Source of the DNA: Betaproteobacteria bacterium
GTDB taxonomy: Bacteria; Pseudomonadota; Gammaproteobacteria; Burkholderiales; Casimicrobiaceae
Reading direction: 5' to 3'
DNA: 60,178 bases
Assembly: GCA_029884335.1 (NCBI GenBank)
Contig: JAOUIA010000017.1
Location: 1 to 60,178, forward strand
The notes beneath the pieces are model-generated. The model was not told the origin of the DNA, made no database searches, and saw nothing but the letters and a program-made list of their open reading frames with translations. This document shows positions 41,982-51,005 of the stretch, piece after piece. The position numbers were made by a program, and so were the translations under genes. Each line of letters starts with the position of its first letter. Position 1 is the first letter of the stretch.

Positions 41982-43404
41982 CCTCGCGCTCGGCATCCTC
42001 CTGCTGCTGTGCGCGACCGCCGCGCGCGCCGAGCTGCCCCGCGCGGTGGCGCGCGCGTTCCTCGACGCGAAAGTGCCGCTCGATCGCGTGGCCGTCGTCG
42101 TGCAGCGCGTTGACGCCGCGCGGCCGCTGTTCGCGCACCAGCCCGACGCGCCGATGAACCCGGCCTCGACGATGAAGCTGGTCACCTCGTTCGCGGCGCT
42201 GGAGCTGCTCGGCCGCGACTACCGCTGGAAGACCGAGGCGTGGCTCGGCGGCCCGCTCGTCGAGGGTTCGCTGCGCGGCGACCTCGTGCTGCGCGGCGGC
42301 GGCGACCCCAAGATCACGATCGAGCAGTGGCAGGCGTTCATGGCAGACCTCCGCGCGAAGGGCCTCGCGCGCGTCGAGGGCGACCTCGTCCTCGACCGCA
42401 GCCTCTTCCGGCTGCCGCAGCACGATGCCGCGCAGTTCGACGCCGAGCCGCTGCGACCGTACAACGTCGGCCCCGACGCGCTGCTGGTGAACTTCAAGGC
42501 GGTCCGCTTCGCGTTCGCCCCCAACGCTGCCGGCGACGCGGTGGAGGTGAAGCTCGAGCCGCCGCTGCCGCAGGTTGCGCTCGGCGCCACCCCCGCGCTC
42601 GTCGACGGCGACTGCAACGACTGGCGGCGCTCGGTCGCAGCGTCGTTCGTCAACCAGCCGCGCGGCGCCGCGGCCGCCTTTCCCGGCCGCTACCCGCGCG
42701 GCTGCGGCGAGCGCGACTGGCACGTGGCGATGCTGGACCACTCCACGTACGTGCACGGCATGTTCGCGACCTACTTCGCGCAGGCCGGCGGCAGCTTCGG
42801 CGGCGCGGTGCGCGACGGGCTCGCGCCCCGGGAGGCGCCGTTCGCGGTGATGGAGTCCGCGCCGCTCTACGACATCGTGCGCGACGTGAACAAGCTGTCG
42901 AACAACGTCATGGCGCGCCAGCTCTACCTGACGCTCGGCGCGCACTCGCTCGGAGCGCCGGCCACGCTGGAGAAGTCGCACGAGGCGCTGCGCCGCTGGC
43001 TCGCGCGGCGCAAGCTGGCGCTGCCGGGGCTCGTCGTGGAGAACGGCTCCGGGCTCTCGCGGCAGGAGCGCATCACGGCCGGCGGGCTCGCGCGCCTGCT
43101 CGCGGCGGCCGACGCGAGCCCCGTGCGCGACGAGTTCGCGAGCTCGCTCGCAGTGGCGGCCACCGACGGCACGCTGGAGCGGCGCATGCGCAACGGCTCC
43201 GCCGTCGGCCGGGGCTTGCTCAAGACCGGGTCGCTCGAGGGCGTGCGCGCGCTGGCCGGCTACGTGATCGACGGCGCGGGCTCGCGCTGGATCGTCGTCG
43301 CGATGGTCAACGACCCCTCCGCGATCCGCGCGAACGCGCCGCTCGACTTCCTCGCCGACTGGGTGATCCGCAACGCGTCGACGTGGACGCGCGAGCGGCG
43401 CTGA
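41971..43404 (+). CDS. dacB: D-alanyl-D-alanine carboxypeptidase/endopeptidase (PBP4)
   Basis: The 477-residue periplasmic protein has a signal peptide (RRSLALGILLLLCATAARA). The active-site motifs are S66-T-M-K69, S-N-N (KLSNNVMARQL) and KTG (LLKTGSLEG), typical of class C low-mass penicillin-binding proteins that trim peptidoglycan cross-links. Its ATG lies within the last codons of bioA. Confidence 0.95.
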   Translation: MRRSLALGILLLLCATAARAELPRAVARAFLDAKVPLDRVAVVVQRVDAARPLFAHQPDAPMNPASTMKLVTSFAALELLGRDYRWKTEAWLGGPLVEGSLRGDLVLRGGGDPKITIEQWQAFMADLRAKGLARVEGDLVLDRSLFRLPQHDAAQFDAEPLRPYNVGPDALLVNFKAVRFAFAPNAAGDAVEVKLEPPLPQVALGATPALVDGDCNDWRRSVAASFVNQPRGAAAAFPGRYPRGCGERDWHVAMLDHSTYVHGMFATYFAQAGGSFGGAVRDGLAPREAPFAVMESAPLYDIVRDVNKLSNNVMARQLYLTLGAHSLGAPATLEKSHEALRRWLARRKLALPGLVVENGSGLSRQERITAGGLARLLAAADASPVRDEFASSLAVAATDGTLERRMRNGSAVGRGLLKTGSLEGVRALAGYVIDGAGSRWIVVAMVNDPSAIRANAPLDFLADWVIRNASTWTRERR

Positions 43405-43462
43405 CCGTCGCAGCGTCGACGCCCGGCGCGCGGCCGGGCGTCGAAACGGCACCGCCTGCGCT

Positions 43463-43885
43463 TCACCCGCGCGGAATCGGCCGCTGGTCCTTGAAGTACA
43501 GGATGCCGCGGATCACGCGGTAGAGCACCCAGATCGCGACCGCCGCCCAGATCAGCGGGCCGAGCGCGAAGCCGATCAGGACGATCGCGAGCGCGATCAG
43601 CACGACCCAGCCGATCACCGCCCACAGCGTCGACCACCAGAACGTGCCGATCGTCCACTCGACGTGGGACTCGAGCCAGGTGCCGCGCGCCTCGGCGCGA
43701 TTCACGTAGGCGATGATCACCGCGACGATGCCGATGAAGGTGAGCAGCGGCGCCGGCGTGACGAGGCCCGAGCTGCCGATCTGCGTGAGTGCCGCCAGCC
43801 CGAGCAGCACGTAGACGATCAGCATCGCCGTGGTCGGCGGCGAGCCGGCGGCAGCCGTCGTGCGGGGCGGGGGAAAGTCGGCCAT
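43463..43885 (-). CDS. DUF4870-like membrane protein
   Basis: The 140-residue protein has about three to four hydrophobic segments and the conserved core IAYVNRAEARGTWLESHVEW, then a WAIWVLYRVIRG-type C-terminal helix. This resembles the COG3671/DUF4870 group of membrane proteins of unknown role. I start it at ATG 43885 (MADFPPP). It is convergent with dacB. Confidence 0.75.
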   Translation of the reverse strand: MADFPPPRTTAAAGSPPTTAMLIVYVLLGLAALTQIGSSGLVTPAPLLTFIGIVAVIIAYVNRAEARGTWLESHVEWTIGTFWWSTLWAVIGWVVLIALAIVLIGFALGPLIWAAVAIWVLYRVIRGILYFKDQRPIPRG

Positions 43886-44033
43886 GGCAGCGCTCCCTTC
43901 GTGGAGGACCGCCGCGAGCTCGCGGCGCGCCCGGAATGTGGGACCGATGGTACCCGCAGTCAACGCCCGGCGGACGGACGACGCCCCGGCGCGACGGTCG
44001 GCGCCGGGCCGCGACCGGCGCGGCGGGCGCGCG

Positions 44034-44504
44034 TCAGTAGCGCCTGCCGTCCTTGCGGGCCGCGAAGACGCCCTGCTCGTCCTCGCCCCACATGAGGTCG
44101 TCGTCCGGGTAGAACGCGTTGTCGCCCTCGACCCGGTTGCCGATCTCGAGGTAGCGCGCGACCGCGCCGCTGCGGTTGACGAAGTGGTGCGCGTCGCGCG
44201 CGCCGGCCGGGTAGCCGGCGCACGTCCCCGCGCCGAGCACCTGCTCGCCGGCGTTCGTGACCAGCGTCACCTCCCCTTCGAGCACCCAGACGAACTCGTC
44301 CTCCAGCGTGTGCCAGTGGCGCAGCGCGGACTGCGCGCCCGGCGCGAGCGTCACGAGGTTGACGCCGAACTTCGTGAGCCCGCAGGCGTCGCCCAGGCGG
44401 CGCTTGCTCCGCTCGCCCATGCGCGAGCGGAAAGGCTCCGGGTACGACGAGCTGCGCTTGTCCGGGACGTCGGCGGGGTCGAGCGCGGGGAGCTTGAGCG
44501 GCAC
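44034..44504 (-). CDS. Cupin-domain protein
   Basis: The 156-residue single-domain cupin has RHWHTLEDEFVWVLEGE (metal-binding His-x-His and Glu) and GYPAGARDAHHFVN with the last histidine. The start is a GTG at 44504. Some such proteins bind small acids or act as isomerases, but nothing here fixes the substrate. It is divergent from the DUF883 gene. Confidence 0.85.
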   Translation of the reverse strand: MPLKLPALDPADVPDKRSSSYPEPFRSRMGERSKRRLGDACGLTKFGVNLVTLAPGAQSALRHWHTLEDEFVWVLEGEVTLVTNAGEQVLGAGTCAGYPAGARDAHHFVNRSGAVARYLEIGNRVEGDNAFYPDDDLMWGEDEQGVFAARKDGRRY

Positions 44505-44599
44505 GGCGGCCTCCGGAAACTCGAAAACGGCATGCTACCCCGGCGCGCCGCCGTGCACGACCATTGACCGGGCCGGCGTCGCCCCTGCGGGATGGTGTC

Positions 44600-44605
44600 T
44601 ATAAT
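44600..44605 (+). promoter_or_regulatory. -10 box TATAAT before the DUF883 operon
   Basis: A perfect TATAAT lies 55 bases before the ATG at 44661. TTGACC at 44564-44569 is too far (30-base spacer) to be its -35, so the promoter is only half supported. Confidence 0.5.
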
Positions 44606-44660
44606 GGCCGGACGCGGACGTCGGAGCCCCCGCGTGCGTGCGGTTCCCAAGGAGAGGACG

Positions 44661-44969
44661 ATGACCCAGTTCGAACGTGCCCGCGACCAGATTGTCGACG
44701 ACTTCTCGACCGTGCTGAACGAGGCCGAGGACCTGCTCAAGAAGGCCGGCCAGGAGACCGGCGACAAGGCGAAGGACCTGCGCGCGCAGGTCGAGCGCAA
44801 GCTGCTGACGGCGAAGCTGCGGCTGCAGGAGCTCGAAGGCCGCGCGGTCGACCAGGCGAAGGCGGCGGCCCGCTACACCGACGACATGGTGCACGATCAC
44901 CCGTGGCAGGCGATCGGCGTCGCCGCGGCCGTCGGCTTCCTCGTCGGCCTGCTGCTGAACCGGCGCTAG
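44661..44969 (+). CDS. DUF883 family protein (ElaB/YqjD-like, ribosome-associated membrane anchor)
   Basis: The 102-residue protein has a long charged helix followed by a single C-terminal membrane segment with glycines (HPWQAIGVAAAVGFLVGLLLNRR), the YqjD/ElaB pattern. In Escherichia coli these proteins tether stationary-phase ribosomes to the membrane. AAGGAGAGG precedes the ATG. It is the first gene of a trio like yqjD-yqjE-yqjK. Confidence 0.9.
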   Translation: MTQFERARDQIVDDFSTVLNEAEDLLKKAGQETGDKAKDLRAQVERKLLTAKLRLQELEGRAVDQAKAAARYTDDMVHDHPWQAIGVAAAVGFLVGLLLNRR

Positions 44970-44976
44970 AAGCCGA

Positions 44977-45414
44977 GTGAGCGTCGGCGACACCGACGCC
45001 GGCCCGGGCGAGCCGAGGCCGCGCAACCTTGGCCTGCGCGCGGCGCTGAAGCGCCTCGCGGCGGCGGGGCTCGGGCTCGCGTCGACCCGCGCCGAGCTCC
45101 TGTCCGTCGAGCTCACGGAGGAGCGCGAGCGCCTGACGCAGCGCGTCGCGCTGGTCGCCGCCGGCGGGCTGATGCTCGCGTTCGGCGCGATGTTCGCCGG
45201 CGCGTTCGTCATCGTGATGTTCTGGGACACGCACCGGCTGTGGGCGATCGCGCTGGTCGCGGCCGCCCACCTCGGCGCCGGCGCCTGGCTGCTGGTGCGG
45301 GCGCGCAATCTCGGGCGCGGCGCGCCGCCGCCGTTCGCGGCCAGCATCGCCGAGCTCAGGAAGGACCGCGAGATAATCGAGCGCGCCCTCGGCGAGCGGG
45401 ACGAGGCGGCATGA
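44977..45414 (+). CDS. YqjE-like phage-holin-family membrane protein
   Basis: The 145-residue protein has an amphipathic start, two central membrane segments (VALVAAGGLMLAFGAMFAG and the following one) and a C-terminal SIAELRKDREII segment that is conserved in YqjE-type proteins. It starts at GTG seven bases after the DUF883 gene and overlaps the next gene by four bases. Function unknown. Confidence 0.82.
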   Translation: MSVGDTDAGPGEPRPRNLGLRAALKRLAAAGLGLASTRAELLSVELTEERERLTQRVALVAAGGLMLAFGAMFAGAFVIVMFWDTHRLWAIALVAAAHLGAGAWLLVRARNLGRGAPPPFAASIAELRKDREIIERALGERDEAA

Positions 45415-45674
45415 GCCACCCCGACCTCGCCGCGCGCAAGGCCGAGCTGGTCGCGCAGTGCGACCTCGACCGCATCCGCCTCGCGCACGCGCTGCTGCTC
45501 GCGCGCCAGTCGGCGAGCCCGTTCGGCGCGGGCGGGCTGGCCCGCACGTTCGCGGGCCGGGCGCTCGGCTTCGCGCTGCCGCTGCTCGCCCGCGCGCGGC
45601 ACAGCGGGCTGCTGCGCGTCGCCGCGCTGGCGCTGTCGGTGGTCCGCGCGGTGCGCAGCTTCATGCGCCGCTGA
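45411..45674 (+). CDS. Small YqjK-like protein
   Basis: The 87-residue basic protein begins with a charged helix (LAARKAELVAQCDLDRIRLA) and ends with a hydrophobic stretch and VRSFMRR. Position as third gene after DUF883 and YqjE-like genes, with an ATGA overlap, supports a YqjK-like identity; the sequence alone is weak evidence. Confidence 0.7.
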   Translation: MSHPDLAARKAELVAQCDLDRIRLAHALLLARQSASPFGAGGLARTFAGRALGFALPLLARARHSGLLRVAALALSVVRAVRSFMRR

Positions 45675-45687
45675 TAGTAACAGCCTA

Positions 45688-47205
45688 TTACAATCCGAGC
45701 TCGCGCCAGAGCGCGTCGACGCGCGCGCTGACGGCGGCGTCCGCCGCGATCGGCCGGCCCCACTCGCGCGCGGTCTCGCCCGGCCACTTGTTCGTGGCGT
45801 CGATGCCCATCTTGCTGCCCAGGCCCGCCACGGGCGAGGCGAAGTCGAGGTAGTCGATCGGCGTCGAGGGCACGATCAGCGTGTCGCGCGCCGGGTCGAC
45901 GCGCGTGGTCAGCGCCCAGACCACCTCCTTCCAGTCGCGCACGTTCACGTCGTCGTCGGTGACCAGCACGATCTTCGTGTACATGAACTGGCGCAGGAAG
46001 CTCCACACGCCGAACATCACGCGCTTCGCGTGCCCGGGGTACTGCTTCTTCAGGGCGACCACCGCGATGCGGTAGCTGCAGCCCTCGGGCGGCAGGTAGA
46101 AGTCGGCGATCTCGGGGTACTGCTTCTGCAGCAGCGGAACGAACACCTCGTTCAGCGCCACGCCCAGCATCGCCGGCTCGTCGGGCGGCTTGCCGGTGTA
46201 CGTCGAGTGGTAGATCGGGTCGCGGCGCAGCGTCACGCGCTCGATCGAAAGCACCGGGAAGCGCTCGGCCTCGTTGTAGTAGCCGGTGTGGTCGCCGAAC
46301 GGCCCCTCGAGCGCGGTCTCGTAGCCGGTGGGGTCGCTCGCGTCGGGGCGCAGGAAGCCCTCGAGCACGATTTCCGCGGAGGCGGGGACCTGGAGGCCGT
46401 GCGTGACGCACTTCACGATCTCGGTGCGCCCGCCGCGCAGCAGGCCGGCGAACTGGTACTCGGAGAGCGTGTCGGGCACCGGCGTGACCGCGCCGAGGAT
46501 CGTCGCCGGGTCGGCGCCGAGCGCCACCGCGACGGGGAAAGGCGTGCCCGGGTGCGCCTTCGCGTGGTCGCGGAAGTCGAGCGCGCCGCCGCGGTGCGCG
46601 AGCCAGCGCATGATCACCTTGTCGCGCGCGATCACCTGCTGCCGGTAGATGCCGAGGTTCTGCCGCTTCTTGAGCGGCCCGCGCGTGACGGTGAGGCCCC
46701 AGGTGATGAGCGGCGCGACGTCGCCCGGCCAGCACGTCTGCACCGGCAGCCGCGCGAGGTCGACGTCGGCGCCTTCCCACACCACTTCCTGGCACGGCGC
46801 CGACGAGCGCTCCTTCGGCGCCATGTCGAGCACCTTCATGAACAGCGGCCGGGTGTTCTGCCAGGCGTCGACGAGCCCCTTCGGCGGCTCCGGCTCCTTG
46901 AGGAACGCGAGCAGCCTGCCCACCTCGCGCAGGCTGCGCGCCCAGTCGCGCGGGTCCGCGCCCATGCCCTTCGCGACGCGGCCGGGCGTGCCGAACAGAT
47001 TGCCGAGCACCGGGATCGTGCCACCCGCGGGCGAGCGGAAGGCGCCCTTCGGCCGCTCGAACAGGATCGCCGGCCCGCCCGCCTTGAGCACGCGGTCGCA
47101 GATCTCGGTCATCTCGAGGCGCGGGTCGACCTCGGCGCGCACGCGCTTCAGTTCCCCGTCCGCCTCGAGTTGCGCGAGGAAGTCGCGCAGGTCGCGATAC
47201 GCCAT
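45688..47205 (-). CDS. ubiD: UbiD family decarboxylase (4-hydroxy-3-polyprenylbenzoate decarboxylase)
   Basis: UbiD decarboxylates the prenylated 4-hydroxybenzoate in ubiquinone synthesis, using prenylated FMN made by UbiX. The 505-residue length is usual. It begins [22 protein letters not shown], typical of UbiD, and contains [20 protein letters not shown] and [13 protein letters not shown], the prFMN/metal region with the catalytic E-x-x-x-D-type acids. It lies 2 bases after the SDR stop on the same strand. Confidence 0.95.
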   Translation of the reverse strand: MAYRDLRDFLAQLEADGELKRVRAEVDPRLEMTEICDRVLKAGGPAILFERPKGAFRSPAGGTIPVLGNLFGTPGRVAKGMGADPRDWARSLREVGRLLAFLKEPEPPKGLVDAWQNTRPLFMKVLDMAPKERSSAPCQEVVWEGADVDLARLPVQTCWPGDVAPLITWGLTVTRGPLKKRQNLGIYRQQVIARDKVIMRWLAHRGGALDFRDHAKAHPGTPFPVAVALGADPATILGAVTPVPDTLSEYQFAGLLRGGRTEIVKCVTHGLQVPASAEIVLEGFLRPDASDPTGYETALEGPFGDHTGYYNEAERFPVLSIERVTLRRDPIYHSTYTGKPPDEPAMLGVALNEVFVPLLQKQYPEIADFYLPPEGCSYRIAVVALKKQYPGHAKRVMFGVWSFLRQFMYTKIVLVTDDDVNVRDWKEVVWALTTRVDPARDTLIVPSTPIDYLDFASPVAGLGSKMGIDATNKWPGETAREWGRPIAADAAVSARVDALWRELGL

Positions 47206-47207
47206 GC

Positions 47208-47990
47208 TCAGAGGACCGGGTTGGCGGCGCCGTCCATCGGCACGATCGCGCCGGTGACGTAGCTCGCGCGGTCCGAGGCGAGGAACAGCGCGACCTGCGC
47301 GATCTCCTCGGGCGTGCCGAGCCTGCCGATCGGGATGCGCGCCTCCGCGCGCCGCTGCAACTCGTCGATGCCGAGCCCGGTCATGCGCGACTCCGCCTCG
47401 AGCCCTTCCTGCACGCGGCCGGTCAGCGTGAGGCCCGGGTTGATCGCATTCACGCGCACGCCTTGCGCAGCGTACGCCGCCGCGAGCCCCGCGGTGGCCA
47501 GCATAAGCGCCGCGTTCGCGGCGCCTCCGGGCAGGTGCACCGGATTCGCCACGCGCCCGCCGGAGCCGACGACGTTCACGATCGCGCCGCGCCCGCGAGC
47601 GGCCATGCGCTTGACCACGACGTCGGTCGGGTGGATGTAGCTGAAGAACTTCGCGTCCATCGCCGCGCGCCACGCGGCCGCATCGAGCTCGTCCGGGGGA
47701 TAGCGCTTCGCGGCGCCCGCGCAGTTGACCAGCACGTCGATGGGCCCGAGCGCGCGCTCGATCGCGTCGACCGTCGCACGCGCCTGCACGGCGTCGACCA
47801 GGTCGGCGGCGAACGCCTGCACCCTCGCGCCGGCGGGCATCGCCGCCAGCGCGGCGTCGAGGTTCGCGCGGCTGCGCGACACCAGCGCGACGCGCGCGCC
47901 CTCCGCCGCGAACGCGGCCGCGCAGGCGCGCCCGATGCCCTTGCTCGCTCCCGTCACCGCAACGACGCGGTCGCGCAATCCCAGGTCCAT
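47208..47990 (-). CDS. SDR family protein lacking the catalytic Tyr-x-x-x-Lys
   Basis: The 260-residue protein has an intact NAD(P) motif [10 protein letters not shown] and NCAGAAK, and the family's C-terminal [14 protein letters not shown]. Where the active-site YxxxK is expected, after the serine region VVGSGG, the sequence reads [11 protein letters not shown], so both tyrosine and lysine are missing. It may bind cofactor without classical SDR chemistry. It is coupled to ubiD (2-base gap), but a ubiquinone role is not implied. Confidence 0.85.
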   Translation of the reverse strand: MDLGLRDRVVAVTGASKGIGRACAAAFAAEGARVALVSRSRANLDAALAAMPAGARVQAFAADLVDAVQARATVDAIERALGPIDVLVNCAGAAKRYPPDELDAAAWRAAMDAKFFSYIHPTDVVVKRMAARGRGAIVNVVGSGGRVANPVHLPGGAANAALMLATAGLAAAYAAQGVRVNAINPGLTLTGRVQEGLEAESRMTGLGIDELQRRAEARIPIGRLGTPEEIAQVALFLASDRASYVTGAIVPMDGAANPVL

Positions 47991-48050
47991 GCCGTCGTCC
48001 TCCGTCAGCCGCAGCCCGTCATCTTAGCGAAGCTGCGGCGCCGCGCGCCG

Positions 48051-48056
48051 TAGAAT
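48051..48056 (+). promoter_or_regulatory. -10-like TAGAAT directly before the MFS start (leaderless candidate)
   Basis: TAGAAT ends 6 bases before the ATG at 48063, so a start of transcription at or very near the ATG is expected. No Shine-Dalgarno sequence is present. A leaderless mRNA is inferred. Confidence 0.4.
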
Positions 48057-48062
48057 GCGCGC

Positions 48063-49331
48063 ATGACGGCGCCTCCCCACCGCCCGTACGACGCCGCGTT
48101 CCTCGCCGCGCGGCGTGCCGTGTTCGCCATCGTGCTGGCGAGCTACGTGCTCTCGTTCTTCCACCGCACCGCGCCGGCGGCGATCGCGGGGGAGCTCACG
48201 CAGGCGTTCTCGATCAACGCGGCGGTGCTGGGCACGCTCGCCGCGACCTATTTCTACGTCTACACGCTGCTGCAGATCCCGGTGGGCGTGCTCGCGGACA
48301 CGCTGGGCCCGCGACGCATCCTCGCCGCCGGCTCGCTGGTCGCCGCCGCGGGGTCGCTGCTGTTCGCGCTGGCGCCGGCGTGGGAACTCGCGGCGGTCGG
48401 GCGCACGCTGGTCGGCGTCGGCGTGTCGGTCGCCTTCATCGCCATCCTCAAGATCTCCGCGGTCTGGTTCGCGCCGAACCGCTTCGCCACGCTCAACGGC
48501 GTCACGCTGCTTGCCGGCAACCTCGGCGCCGTCGCCGCCGGCGCGCCGCTCGCCTGGGTCGTTTCGATGGCGTCGTGGCGCAGCGTGTTCGTCGTGCTGG
48601 CCGCGCTGTCGGCGCTGCTCGGTGTTGCGACCTGGCTCGTCGTCCGCGACCGGCCGCAGGAACGCGGCTTCGCGCCGGTCAGCACCGCGGTCGCCCCGGG
48701 CGCGCGCATCGACTGGAAGAAGGCGCTGCGCGACGTCCTCGCCAATCCGCGCACGTGGCCCGCGTTCGCCGTCAACCTCGGCGTCGGCGGCAGCTACCTC
48801 GCGTTCGCCGGCCTGTGGGCGGTGCCGTGGCTCGAGCACGCCTACGGCATGTCGCGCGTCGCCGCCGCGCAGCACGCCAGCGCGCTCCTGCTCGGCGTGG
48901 CTTTCGGCGCGCTGGCGATCGGCATGCTCTCCGACCGGCTCGGCAGCCGCAGCCGCGTGCTGCGCGCGGCCGTGCTGCTCTACGCCGCGACGTGGATCCC
49001 GCTGCTCGCGCGGGTCGACTGGCCGATGTGGGCCACGCTCGCGTGGTTCCTGCTGATGGGTCTCGTCATCCCCGGCTTCACGCTGACCTGGACGATCGCC
49101 AAGGAGGTCAACCGGCCCGAGCACTCGGGCATCGCGACGTCGGTGGCCAACGTCGGCATCTTCCTCGGCACCGGGATCATGCAGCCGCTCGTGGGCAGCG
49201 TGATCGACCGCGGGCGCGCCGCCGGCGACATCGCCGGCGCGTGGCAGCACGGCATGCTGGTGATGGCAGGCGCCGCGACGATCGGCGCGCTGCTCAGCTT
49301 TCTCGTGCGCGAGCCGGCACGCGCGCGCTAG
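48063..49331 (+). CDS. MFS transporter
   Basis: The 422-residue protein has 12 predicted membrane helices. The loop-2 motif of the major facilitator superfamily is GVLADTLGPRRILA, with its counterpart GMLSDRLGSRSRV in the second half. The start FFHRTAPAAIAGEL resembles nitrate/organic-acid-type members, but the substrate cannot be named. Its stop codon lies at the end of the large inverted repeat at 49327-49536. Confidence 0.92.
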   Translation: MTAPPHRPYDAAFLAARRAVFAIVLASYVLSFFHRTAPAAIAGELTQAFSINAAVLGTLAATYFYVYTLLQIPVGVLADTLGPRRILAAGSLVAAAGSLLFALAPAWELAAVGRTLVGVGVSVAFIAILKISAVWFAPNRFATLNGVTLLAGNLGAVAAGAPLAWVVSMASWRSVFVVLAALSALLGVATWLVVRDRPQERGFAPVSTAVAPGARIDWKKALRDVLANPRTWPAFAVNLGVGGSYLAFAGLWAVPWLEHAYGMSRVAAAQHASALLLGVAFGALAIGMLSDRLGSRSRVLRAAVLLYAATWIPLLARVDWPMWATLAWFLLMGLVIPGFTLTWTIAKEVNRPEHSGIATSVANVGIFLGTGIMQPLVGSVIDRGRAAGDIAGAWQHGMLVMAGAATIGALLSFLVREPARAR

Positions 49332-49536
49332 CTGTCATCTGTCAAGACGTTGTTGCTGCAAAGCATGCGCTGCTCCCAACCATGAGTCGTCGTCCCCGCG
49401 AAGGCGGGGACCCAGTGTCTTTCGTGCCAGCCAGCTTGTCGAATCGACGAGACGCTGGGTCCCCGCCTTCGCGGGGACGACGCATGAACTGAATTCATGG
49501 ACGGGCGAAACAACGTATTGAAGCTTCACAGCTAGC
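49327..49536. repeat. REPIN-like 210-bp inverted repeat between convergent genes
   Basis: Two arms of about 95-105 bases face each other. From outside inwards they share GCTAGCTGT, an 8-base variable spacer, AA(G/T)ACGTTGTT, a variable spacer of 24-29 bases, and CATG(A/C)GTCGTCCCCGCG with the rest of a 34-base REP unit (49387-49420 and 49450-49482). The TAG stops of the MFS gene (49329-49331) and the DLH gene (49532-49534) lie inside the outermost 9-bp arms. It could act as a bidirectional terminator or be a mobile REP pair. Confidence 0.75.
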
Positions 49537-50437
49537 GCGCGAGCGCCTCGCGCAGGATCGCCGCGACCTTCGCGTTCGCCTCCTCGCGCGCCTTCGGGTT
49601 CGGCCCGACGTGCACGCCCTCGCCCGGCTTCGCGCCGTTGGGAACGTTGCGCAGCAGCCGCACCTCGCCGCCCGGCGCGTCGAAGCCGTGGTGCGCTCCA
49701 GGGTACACGGTCACCTCGAGCGGCCACTTCGCGTCGCGGCCGCGCACGCCGAGCGCCTCGCAGGGCGCGGCAGGCGTCCAGTCGTCGTCGGCCCCGATCA
49801 GGATCGCGAGCGGGACGGCCGGCTTCCAGCGCGCGTCGCGCAGCGAGACGTTGCAGCCGGGGTAGAACGCGATCGCCGTGCGGAAGAACGGCGGCGCATC
49901 GCGCGCCTCGCGGAAGGCGGCCACCTGCGGGTCGGCGGCGTTCACCGCCGCGAGCGTCGTGCTGCCGCCGTGCGACCAGCCGAGCAGGGCGATGCGCGAC
50001 GGGTCGATGTCCGCCTGGCGGCCGAGCCAGCGCAGCGCGCCCAGCGCGTCGAGCCGTCGCTGCGCCGGCCTGATCGTCCGCTCGGCCGAAGGGATCGTGC
50101 ACACCTCGCGCCTGCCGCGCGGGCCGAAGCTGTCGGGAAGCAGCACCGCGTAGCCCGCCGCGACGAGAGAGCGCGCCTGCGCGGCGTGCCGCGCGGAGAG
50201 GCGGCCCTCGCGGCCCTTCGCGTCGCTGTAGATGCCGCCGCAGCCGTGCAGCGCGATCACGGCCGCGCGTCCGCCCTCCGGAGCGGCGCCTTCCGGCACG
50301 AACAGCAACCCCTCGATCCGCACCGGTTCGCCTTCCACCAGGTCGAGCGACTCGAAGCGGACGCGCTCGGGCGCGGGCTGCGCGAACGCCGCGAGCGGAA
50401 GCGCGAGCAGCACGGCGAGGAACAGGAGCGATCGCAT
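49532..50437 (-). CDS. Secreted dienelactone hydrolase family protein
   Basis: The 301-residue protein has a signal peptide (RSLLFLAVLLALPLAAFAQ) and an alpha/beta hydrolase fold with ALHGCGGIY, the nucleophile elbow LGWSHGGST, an acid near GADDDWT and a YPGAHHGFD histidine. This places it with dienelactone hydrolase-like periplasmic enzymes; the substrate is unknown. It is convergent with the MFS gene. Confidence 0.88.
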   Translation of the reverse strand: MRSLLFLAVLLALPLAAFAQPAPERVRFESLDLVEGEPVRIEGLLFVPEGAAPEGGRAAVIALHGCGGIYSDAKGREGRLSARHAAQARSLVAAGYAVLLPDSFGPRGRREVCTIPSAERTIRPAQRRLDALGALRWLGRQADIDPSRIALLGWSHGGSTTLAAVNAADPQVAAFREARDAPPFFRTAIAFYPGCNVSLRDARWKPAVPLAILIGADDDWTPAAPCEALGVRGRDAKWPLEVTVYPGAHHGFDAPGGEVRLLRNVPNGAKPGEGVHVGPNPKAREEANAKVAAILREALAR

Positions 50438-50504
50438 GGTCGTGGAAGCATCCGGGTCGTGAAGCGGATGTTGCCTCAAAGCGGCACCGGCCGCGAGGCG
50501 TCCT

Positions 50505-51005
50505 TCACGCCGCGAGCCAGGGCGCCAACGCGCGCCACGCGGCGAGCTTTTCCGCGTACGGACGCGTGTACGCGGGGCTCGTCGACGGCAGAACGAGCGT
50601 CGCGTAGCCCGCCGCCGCCCACGCGGTTGCGCCGCGCGCGGCCGTGTTGCCGTTGAATGCCACCGCGCGCAAGGCCGTCGCAATACGGCGCACGCGCCGC
50701 ACCTCGCCGCGCTCCGCGTCGCGGATCGCGCCGTCGCTCGACCCCGGGCGGCGGCAGGCGACGATCGTGTCCCACAGCCCGACACCGCGCGAGCGCAGCC
50801 GCGCGAGCCGCTCGGGATACGGAAGACCCGCCAGCGGCTCGCCGAGGATCTCGCCGACGATCGGCCAGAAGTGGTTGCGCGGATGCGCGTAGTACTGCCG
50901 CGCCGCGAGCGACGCGGCACCGGGAAAGCTGCCGAGGATCAGCACGCGCGTGCCGGCGTCGACGACCGGCGGCAGGCCGCGCCGGCGCGGCGCGGCCGCG
51001 CTCAC
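50505..51005 (-). CDS. DNA-deoxyinosine glycosylase (uracil-DNA glycosylase superfamily)
   Basis: The 166-residue protein has [14 protein letters not shown] and [15 protein letters not shown], the base-flipping and catalytic-Asn region of the Mug/hypoxanthine-DNA glycosylase branch, and [10 protein letters not shown] near the C-terminus. These enzymes remove deaminated bases. The GTG start overlaps the ubiA stop by four bases. Confidence 0.9.
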   Translation of the reverse strand: MSAAAPRRRGLPPVVDAGTRVLILGSFPGAASLAARQYYAHPRNHFWPIVGEILGEPLAGLPYPERLARLRSRGVGLWDTIVACRRPGSSDGAIRDAERGEVRRVRRIATALRAVAFNGNTAARGATAWAAAGYATLVLPSTSPAYTRPYAEKLAAWRALAPWLAA

